From contig JAGVSM010003551.1 of NCBI GenBank assembly GCA_022494885.1, positions 62,001 through 126,000 of the forward strand: DNA of 64,000 bases. The letters are read 5' to 3'. Position numbers and translations under genes: made by a program. The stretch comes from Micrasema longulum (lineage: Eukaryota; Arthropoda; Insecta; Trichoptera; Brachycentridae). Shown piece by piece: positions 56,100-64,000 of this stretch (its first letter is position 1; each line of letters begins with the position of its first letter). A model generated the notes under the pieces. The model was not told where the DNA came from, did not search any database, and was given only the letters and a program-made list of their open reading frames with translations.

Positions 56100-56325
56100 G
56101 ACAGGCGCCGCACCGTGGCGCAGTTGGAAAGACAGTTAACTGTGAAACTAGCGTCGCGGGTTCGACTCTAGCAAGTTGCAAGAACAAAATTCAAGAGAAA
56201 TTTTTTCTCAATTGGTCTGTGTGTTGTGGTATATTTTTTTACAACTTCCTTTCATGTCTTATTTCCCACCTTCTGACAAGCCTCTAAAAAAGAGGATTGG
56301 CGGGTTATTACATGAATTAGTTTTA
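56100..56325 (+). mobile_element. SINE family 3 copy (tRNA-derived)
   Basis: Head gccgcaccgtggcgcagttg (A box) and gcgggttcgactctagc (B box), followed by a body with taaaaaagaggattggcggg. Not a functional tRNA: the acceptor arms do not pair and no anticodon stem forms. Confidence 0.65.
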
Positions 56326-56439
56326 TTTTAAAACGTTAAAAATAAAACACATTTGAAAAACAAATATATTTTAAATCTTACAACACTAGAAAATAAAAAA
56401 AATAATTAAAAAACATGAATAAATATATTTATTAAAAGA

Positions 56440-56640
56440 CAGATGTAGAACAATTAAGTGTCATTGGCTGATTTAAGTGGGAACTTTATAAACTGTGTAA
56501 CATTGGCCAATTTGTCTTTGATTGAACGTCCATATTTTTTCAATTCTTCCATCTGTCAATTTTCGTGAAGTTAAAAAGTTGAATCCTTATTGATCATATT
56601 AATTTATTTCAAACTTCAAGTACAAAAATATATGTGATTT
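56440..56640 (+). repeat. Foldback family A, plus arm
   Basis: gtcattggctgatttaagtg, taaactgtgtaacattggcc, caattcttccatctgtcaat, tttcgtgaagttaaaaag. Confidence 0.75.
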
Positions 56641-57480
56641 GGTCGGCTTATATCTTAAAAGCAATACTTTCCTTCCAACAGTCAATTTGTTTGTCACCCT
56701 CAATCTGATATTACAAATTTTGACGGGAAAAGGGTATGTTAGTTCATTCGTTTGTTCGTTTACCGGAAGAAACAAATCCTTTTGAGAAAACTAGAACCGT
56801 CACCACCCATCCTCAGTCTAGGGACAGTAAAATATTGAGGTAAAAATCAACGAATCATGTCGACCATACCAGAAATTGAATGAAGAACCACAAGACTGCG
56901 TCAAACACTAACGTTCAAGGCAAATTTACACGAGAGTAGCCACCAAGTCGAAAACACACGTCAAGGATACTGATTTCGTTTTTTTTACCTACACAAAAAA
57001 ATACAAAATTTTTCGGTCAGGATAAGGTCGTTACGAGTTTGAGAATCCAGTTTATATTTTTCTATCTTTATCCGGAAAAGGAAGTACACCGTTTTGAAAT
57101 GACCCGGGGACTTAAAAGTTTATGGCGAACTTTTGAGCTAAAACAATGAAAAACTTTTGTCTTTTGCGACCTCTTTATACAAAAGGTTTGCTGTATTGTT
57201 TAACATTTTAGGTTCTACTGTTTTAGGGAGGATTTCAAAAAAACAATGCTTTTGTTTGAATCTTCAAGGTCACGAAAGTTCAAATAATTCATCTGAATTT
57301 AAAAAAAAAACATTTGATTACATTTATGATATTCATTTGTTTTTTTTTTATCATAATAGCTACTTATAGAACCACCTACGTGTTTATATTTATGTATAAT
57401 ATCTTGGTTACTACGGCGTTTTTTGGAATCTTCAAGTAAATCTTATTACATGAAAAAAAAAAATCACATATTTAGGTATA
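56641..57480. other. Nothing firmly recognised
   Basis: 56730-56960 is more balanced in composition and has a weak inverted B-box-like stretch near 56865. It could be a decayed SINE. Confidence 0.3.
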
Positions 57481-58660
57481 TTTGGTAGTTTTTATTGAAA
57501 TATTTTGTCCATCAGCATCTCCAAAAATGACGAAATACCAAATGAAAGCAAACACTGCAAGATATTATCGAAAACATGGACCTTTTGAAGACGTTTTACC
57601 ATTAATTGTATACAGCAGAGCCTCCGTTGAATACAATAATTATTATAAAATATATATTAAACATGTTTGTCTACTGAAAGGTTTCAAAGCTGGACAAGCT
57701 TCTTTATTTAGGTATGCGAATTCAACCCACCCTTATTTTAACAGTGATAACTAAATTAAACTTTTTAAATTTTCACGGCCGTTCGGAGGCACAATGAGGA
57801 AGTCTGTTTTTTTATTTTTTTAAATATTTTTTTTATTTGTTAATAGACTATGAAACTAAGCTAAATGTTTTAATTGTTATATGTCGTTTTATCAGCGCTA
57901 TTATTTTTTTAAGTTTTGTATTTCTGAAACAACTCCGCGCGTGAGAGGTTTTCTTCACGTCAGAGGTTTTCTTCAGCTTATTATCGATCAGTTCTGCCCA
58001 TTGGTCTATTGACGGCAAGCAAACCAGAAATCTTCCATAACTCTTTTATCATTGATTGATTCCTATGAGCTAGTGATGTCGTTTAAAGAAGTTTGTTTTT
58101 ATTAATCTATATATTTTATTATTTTTCGAAAACTTTTCCGTACAATTTAATGCTCCAATTTTAACGGCGCGCAAGAAAATATTTATTGTATACAATTTCC
58201 TGTAGGGCTGAAGTTACTTATTTTTTGGTTATTATACCGTGTGTCGTTCGTTCTATTAACCGACGTTTTGGATTGCATTATAGTTTAATCACATATTATT
58301 GTGATGATGAAGAACCTTTTAATGCGGTTAAAAACGTTATAAAGAAGTACACACAACACAATCAAACAATTTTATATGAAAGCTAAAAAAATCTCAAAAT
58401 TCTCTTTGCAGTGAGTCAAAACAAATTTTAACCGCCAATTTTCACTAATAAATGCAAAATACGTTTTTTAAAGAGTGAACACAAATTACGTGAATCAAAA
58501 AGCTTTTTCGGGGGTGTTTTGCAATGAAACCCTTACCCTAATTGCAAAGAAAAAACACACCCTCGTTAAGCTGTTTTTCAGCCACAAATCAGGGAGGATT
58601 TATACGTATCATTCTATACTTACCCCAAAATATAATATATTTTCTCTCTTCTCATAACCG
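57481..58660 (+). other. Region with unassigned short coding-like frames
   Basis: 57527-57754 reads MTKYQMKANTARYYRKHGPF, then EDVLPLIVYSRASVEYNNYY and CLLKGFKAGQASLFRYANST. 58186-58386 reads IIPCVVRSINRRFGLHYSLI, then DDEEPFNAVKNVIKKYT. These look more protein-like than the background but I recognise no family. Between them the sequence is AT-rich. Confidence 0.3.
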
Positions 58661-59051
58661 CGGCCTTCGCGTTATATGATATCTGATTTATGTTAAAGTG
58701 ATGACGTACGTTAGTTTTTAGAGATATATTGAATACCCACTTTGCGAACTAGTTATAGAATAACAATTAATACTTCTTTATTTTCAACAATGCAGAAAGA
58801 GACCTTTCGACACTTATGGTTGTCGATGGAAAATATAAAAACAAAACAAAAAATATGTATTTTAGAAGATGAGTCTTTCAAATCAATGATCAATCGTTAA
58901 AAAAACGTGTAATGTCACTTATTTTTCTCTAAAAGACAGTGATAAATAAATAACGGACAAGTCCTTTTTTAACTTCGTAATATTAAATTATTTATTATTT
59001 TACTTAATTTATTAACAATGACTGGTATTTATATAATGGCACTTTGTCTTA
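58661..59051. other. Nothing recognised
   Basis: AT-rich spacer. Confidence 0.35.
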
Positions 59052-59330
59052 TTGTTGTATCAAGATCGGAATATATTAGTACACAAGAGAAAAGCCACTT
59101 TCATAACACCAGGAGTAAAAGTAAATCAAAAATTCCATTGGCAAAACAAACATTTATACAAAAAGGGCCCCGTATGCATGACAGTAAAAATGTATAATAA
59201 GCTTCACAATAAAATTAAAAAATTATTTAAAAAAAATAGTATAAAAAGTGTTTCTAATAAATAAATGTTTCTGTACTTTAAAAAAATATTTGGAAGGTAC
59301 AATCGAATAAATTAAATTGTATTAAATATA
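59052..59330 (+). mobile_element. LINE C-terminal tail
   Basis: The frame to 59264 reads RNILVHKRKATFITPGVKVN, then KGPVCMTVKMYNKLHNKIKK and LFKKNSIKSVSNK-stop. The 'G...M.VK.YNKLP..IK.L' pattern is the usual end of insect Jockey-like LINE proteins. Only the tail is present, with an A-rich 3' side. Confidence 0.6.
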
Positions 59331-59558
59331 GTTGATGTAAGAAAAAGACACCATAATCTTGCATAATGTTTTAACAGTTTGTGTTTTCTTAACTCTTTTT
59401 TTTTGTTTTTTTATTTAGTTTTCAATTTGTTTGATAAATTTTTATTATATTTTTAATTGAGTTTAAGTTTGATTGTAATATTTATTGAAGTAGTAGTTTT
59501 TGGTGGCAATAATTTGGTCATTTAACTATGTATACCTTTTTGTCATATAAATTAAAGA

Positions 59559-59621
59559 GGAATATCCAGTGACTGGTTTCATCGCTTTTGCGACATTTTT
59601 ACCAGTCCGAAGTGATATTCC
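59559..59621 (-). ncRNA. Hammerhead-like relic with intact stems I and II
   Basis: Minus strand: stem I arms GGAATATC and GATATTCC pair perfectly. Stem II TCGC-AAAA-GCGA is perfect. GAAACCAGTCACTGG follows, as in the 46626 candidate. The box before stem II reads CTGGTAAAAATG instead of CUGANGA, so the core is broken. Confidence 0.5.
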
Positions 59622-60834
59622 AAATTTGTGGATTAAAGTATCAATCGTCTTTTATTTATATAATAAATTACAATGAACTTCCATCAAGAATTTTAACTTA
59701 CAAACTTAAATGTATTCCCTTTTTATTATTTTTCTGTGTATGGCATTGTTTATTTTGATAAATGACGTTTAATTATTATTTTTCATCAATTTCATTCCAA
59801 GAAAATTCAAAGCTTCGACAGAAAAAATCGATTGTTTTAAATTGATTTATTAAAAATTTGACAATTCAATTTAAAAACTTAAACTTATTTTAAAGTATCG
59901 ATTCGTACATCAAGCAGTTGTTACATTGTATAACAAATATGATTTTAGTAACAATGTAAACTGCGCACCCCCGTGATGTACTGCCAAAGAGTAGGTACGT
60001 AAGAAAAAATCTAATCATCCATCTATGTATAACGAACGAGAAATGATTATTTGTTGTGTTTACTCAAGCAGCGCTCTAAGGTGTCCAAAAAGTTTCTTTC
60101 AGAGTAACGAAAATCACCTAATAAGGGTCTACATCTCTACATGTGTGCGCTAATTCTTCGGTGTATAAGCTTAGTGCATCTGTGTGTACGCGTTATGAAG
60201 GCATTTGAAGCAATGTGAAATTTTCTTGCGCCGCGTCGTTCGCCGATTGGCTGACCGATATACGAACACGACACGTCTGGCGGGTTACTATTATGACACG
60301 CGTTGAAGAATAAATGGCGCGATATTTCAAATGGTTTGACGAATAAGTTGACTTTAGATGGTTTCATAAGATCGATTTTCAAATAATTTTATAGGCAATC
60401 AATCATCATCAATGCCGTTCTTGTTGCTATAGATGAAACATCACCGTTACCCACATATTCATGTCAGGAAACAGTCCTTAATTACATTTAAGAATCAAAT
60501 CACAATAAATAGTATACTGCGGATTGAAATAGTACGCTCAAAAGTGAAAAATGGTTGTTTTTGAGACAAAAAACTTAAATTAACACGTGTCACCACTATT
60601 CATTAACAGTACGCAGGTCAAAAAAGTAAAGTGGTCTAAATTAAAGCATTGAAATAATGCGAAAAATGAAAAATTACTTTTTCCCCAACCTAATATTTAG
60701 GTCGTGTAATTGATGAGAACTATACCAACAACTCTGGTATAAGTTGACAATATTCAGCTTTTTGCACATGAGCCGATATGCTAGCACGAAGATTCTATTA
60801 ATATTCCGAGAAGGTGACTAACGGATTGTTTCAG
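59622..60834. other. Nothing recognised
   Basis: 60130-60370 is more GC-rich (gcgccgcgtcgttcgccgat) with a minus frame of 81 codons, but no family or repeat is recognised. Confidence 0.35.
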
Positions 60835-61165
60835 ATTCTATGCACCGCTTACCTGTGGTATAAATACAACCAACGAATTGCTAGGGATATATAAGTTCTA
60901 CAAGTACAACAGGATTGAACCCATTGCAAGCTTTCCTGACATTGTGGCGCGAGTGGAATGTTTGGTGCTGCTAGACTTGGTCACTGGGATGGACTGCTGC
61001 AGGCCTCAGAAAACAAGCTCATGTATCGACTGCTCCAAAGAAGAAGGCAGTAACTCCGAAATTGAGGTTTTTGACTTACTTCTACTTCTGAAGGTTATAA
61101 ATCATTGTCTTCCTTCCAAGAAGACTTTCATTACTCTATCCCTTTTAACTTGGTTAATAAATTAA
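60835..61165 (+). other. Unassigned open frame behind a good splice acceptor
   Basis: After ggattgtttcag (AG at 60833-60834) an open frame of ~110 codons runs to TAA 61165: FYAPLTCGINTTNELLGIYK, FYKYNRIEPIASFPDIVARV, LVTGMDCCRPQKTSSCIDCS, then KEEGSNSEIEVFDLLLLLK. GC content is higher than in the surroundings up to about 61090. It could be an exon, a domesticated fragment or a LINE piece. I do not recognise it and no donor is evident. Confidence 0.3.
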
Positions 61166-63144
61166 TATAAAAAATAGTTGTATGTGAAAATGCATTTTTT
61201 TTCATGAAATAAAGAATTAAGTTGATTTACTTCCTTTCTCTCCAGGAAATATTTTTCGTCTATGGATGTAAGTCAGACTTACTTTCTTCTTCGATCGATA
61301 AATAATCATGTCGATAAAACTTTTTTATTTGAAATTTGACAGGTCGAATTGCTGGTTGAATTGTTGATTGGTTTGCTAAGTTTGCTTCAGTTTTACTAAC
61401 TTGTCTCGAGTAATTAATTTATTGTATTTCGGTTGAGAATAGAGAGATATACGTACATTGTGGTGTGTTAAAAATAAGTATATCAAGTAAAATACCCAAA
61501 ATAATAATGATGTATCTTAATGAGGAAACAGGAATGTTCTACGATGCTACTGATACAACAGCTGTATGATGGAATTCCTTTCACTGTGTATTGCATCGAT
61601 AGTAAATTGTAGATACATACTTAGTAACATGAAAAATTTATATGTCGGTTTTATTAATGATTTATTTTATTATACAAAGTTCAGAAGATTCATTTGATAT
61701 TGTGGGTTCCGTAATAGGTATATCTTCTGTTCGGAAAAGAAAAATGACACCAACAGATAAAAATGTTCGCAAACGCACAAGAAACACCCCGCCTTGAATA
61801 GTTTTATTTATTAGGATTTTCGAAAATATCATAAATTTAAGTGGTTTTTATTTTAATAATGTATGTCTTCTTCATTTTTTAAAATAAAATAGCTCATTGA
61901 AAGTTTAATGAATTATTTGATCTTCCCTGGAATAGAGAAGTAAATCAACATACTACACATAGCTGAAATACGAATTCAGCATTATGTCCCAAAACACTAT
62001 AAAATAGTAGGAATTCTAATAAAGTACTAGATTACTTAGAAAGTGTAGACTGAGTTTTCGTTCGTTACATTCAGTTATGTTACATGTACATATTTGAAAT
62101 GTTTTCGATGTGCGATTAAAATTATGGAACACATTTTCAATGTTGTTTTTAACATTTTCCGTGTTATTTAAACTTTTTACTTATTCGACCTTGCCGCGGC
62201 CAGTTTAGGTCGGATAATCGAGAATCTACTGTATTATATATTTCTTTGTATTGGTTATATATGGTTGGGTATTGCACAACCCAACCAAGCTGGAATAAAA
62301 TATTTATTATACATTTATTTTATTATAACATGTTTTGGCTGCATTCGATATCTTCTTTTTCTTATCTTTCATCCCATTTTAACCTCTCGCATTCCGTAAT
62401 TTTTTAATGCTGATTCTTTTTTTTTCTTAGCAAAACGGTTCGTTTTTTTTAGTTGAACGTGATTAAACGATCAAACAAAGTAAAATGCCGATCGATTTCG
62501 GTCACCGGTTAATTTCTTAATAAATGAGTGATGGCTTAAAATTTAAGGAAATGACTTTTTAAATGAGCAGTTGTTTTTATAAACCCGAACTGCCATTTTA
62601 TATTTTAAGAGAGGTTCTCCATCTTCTGTAAAAAGCATTCAAATTGATGACAAATAAATTCCGAGAGAAAAGCGGAGCCGAAATTGAGATGCGATTAAAT
62701 ATACGATAATTAGTGCAACTCTCTTTCTTTAATCCTTGCCTCATGTATGAGGATGGTGATTACGCTTGATTCCAGGCATGGTTCATCTGTAGACAGTCTT
62801 CCTCCATCTCAAACGGTCTTGTGCTCTTTTCTTCTTACTACAGTTAGGGAACATCAAAATCTTTTTTTTTTAATTTCACACTAAAAAAACATACTTATTT
62901 ATTCCTCTATGAGTGCTACAATTTTTTTATTTGTGTTATTTTCTATTATTCAAGAAACATACAGTACGGTTACATAGTTTTATATTTTACACAGTTAGAC
63001 TTAGTTCTAATGAACCAGTGATGTTTCCATAGTATATAATAATTATGCGTAAGGTTATCAATAAAAGTACAAAAAAGAGAAGGAAAAAAAACATAATTGG
63101 AAGTTGTTTAAAAATTAAAATTAAAGTAATAAAAGTTTGAAGTT
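61166..63144. other. AT-rich with two coding-like snippets
   Basis: 61507-61569 reads MMYLNEETGMFYDATDTTAV before TGA. 61670-61798 reads SSEDSFDIVGSVIGISSVRK, then RKMTPTDKNVRKRTRNTPP before TGA, with AATAAA-like sites after it. Frames of the two do not join at an obvious splice pair. Nothing else is recognised to 63144. Confidence 0.3.
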
Positions 63145-63525
63145 AGTTACTCTTTCACAGTAGTAGCCGCTCGATTGTGGAATAATCTACCCACTAATGT
63201 TAGAGACGCCCCTTCTTTATTTACATTTAAGTCAAGATTGAAATGTCACTATCTAAATATTTAAATTGTTCCTTTATCCTTCTTCTTTCCTTCCCATTCC
63301 CTTTCCTCTCTTCATAGTGTTATTTTAATATATATATTTATTTTTGTTAATCTTTGCTTTTAATTTTTGTATAAAATTGTAAGATTCAATATGTCCATGT
63401 ATTTATAATTTTCTCAAACTGAACGGTTTGGGTAGGTAGGAAGAAATTGCCTTAAGGCAATATGCCCGCTCTTATATGTATATATATATTGTATAGGTAT
63501 ATAAAGTGTCAAATAAATAAATAAT
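63145..63525 (+). mobile_element. LINE C-terminus, 3' UTR and TAAA tail
   Basis: 63145-63264 reads SYSFTVVAARLWNNLPTNVR, then DAPSLFTFKSRLKCHYLNI-stop, the standard '.FSVAA..LWN.LP..VR..PS...FK..LK' LINE end. The 3' UTR includes cttaaggcaatatgcccgct, a TA run at 63478-63490 and ends caaataaataaataa. Confidence 0.8.
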
Positions 63526-64000
63526 TTAGAGAACTAAGGATTTTTTTTGTAAAAGTCAAGGTAATAATTAAAATAAAGAATGAAAAACATGCTCAGACAT
63601 AAAAAAAAAAACATTTTCAAAAAGGAAAAACACAAATATTTACACACATATTTTTTGGGATTCAAAGAAACGATGAGAAGAATCATTAAATGAAGTAATA
63701 TAATACAATAAATTTATGTTAATTTAAAAAAACAAGTAGTGATTAATTTTAATCATTTTATGATGATTTAAATGCATGACTTATCCGTAGTATTAATAGA
63801 GGATGATAAAAAAATGGGGTTTAAATGGGACACAAATGCTGATTTTGAAGTTACCTAGTTGTAGAAATTAGCACACGTTAAAACCAAAGGTGTTTGCATC
63901 TATGCATACGAAAGTTGTGAAAAAAACAGTAAAAAGTCACACAAAATAAAAAAAAATATTGCTATGGTAATTAATATTTTTGAGTTTTAGAACGAATTTT
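63526..64000. other. AT-rich, nothing recognised
   Basis: No feature seen up to the end of the window. Confidence 0.35.

Noticed and set aside
56104..56175. tRNA gene candidate
   Set aside because: A and B boxes present but no acceptor pairing; treated as SINE head.

Overview
This window is a repeat-dense, strongly AT-rich piece of an insect nuclear genome. The one host gene I can identify with confidence is a member of the dpr family (defective proboscis extension response), two-Ig-domain neuronal surface proteins of arthropods. The order of insect cannot be fixed from the sequence. The mix of non-LTR retrotransposons, tRNA-derived SINEs, mariner relics and foldback repeats suggests a large, TE-rich genome.

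Layout. 1-14.7 kb is upstream or first-intron sequence of the dpr gene with no recognisable exon. It holds foldback-family repeats, a cluster of hammerhead-ribozyme-like motifs (2.9-3.9 kb), LINE tails, and a nested LINE with a ~100-bp tandem repeat (6.1-7.5 kb). 14,780-25,149 (+) carries five dpr exons with clean GT/AG junctions and compatible phases: Ig1 (exons a+b), Ig2 (exons c+d) and a short C-terminal exon. Poly(A) signals follow at 25.22-25.32 kb. The introns contain a broken mariner with a SINE inside it, two LINE tails, four SINE copies and a near-perfect 94-bp palindrome. The exons encoding the signal peptide are not seen and probably lie upstream of the window or in unrecognised sequence.

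25.4-64 kb is essentially a TE graveyard. It has at least eight non-LTR retrotransposon remnants on both strands (RT motifs at 37.9-38.3, 39.5-39.8 and 42.9-43.7 kb; C-terminal tails at 25.8, 29.5, 33.1, 44.8, 59.1 and 63.2 kb), mariner 5' fragments (30.7 and 35.1 kb) and several SINE families. It also has a ~2.2-kb terminal-inverted-repeat element (47.58-49.77 kb) carrying a decayed gene of an uncharacterised transposon-like protein family, a candidate hammerhead ribozyme (46.63-46.67 kb, minus), and more than twenty fragments of one foldback-like repeat family that dominates the window.

Apart from dpr, every protein-coding trace I recognise belongs to mobile elements and is interrupted by stops or frameshifts. 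A few short coding-like stretches (53.9, 54.9, 57.5, 60.9 and 61.5-61.8 kb) stay unassigned. No rRNA, functional tRNA or CRISPR was seen. Coordinates of repeats are approximate, because they were read by eye without alignment tools.
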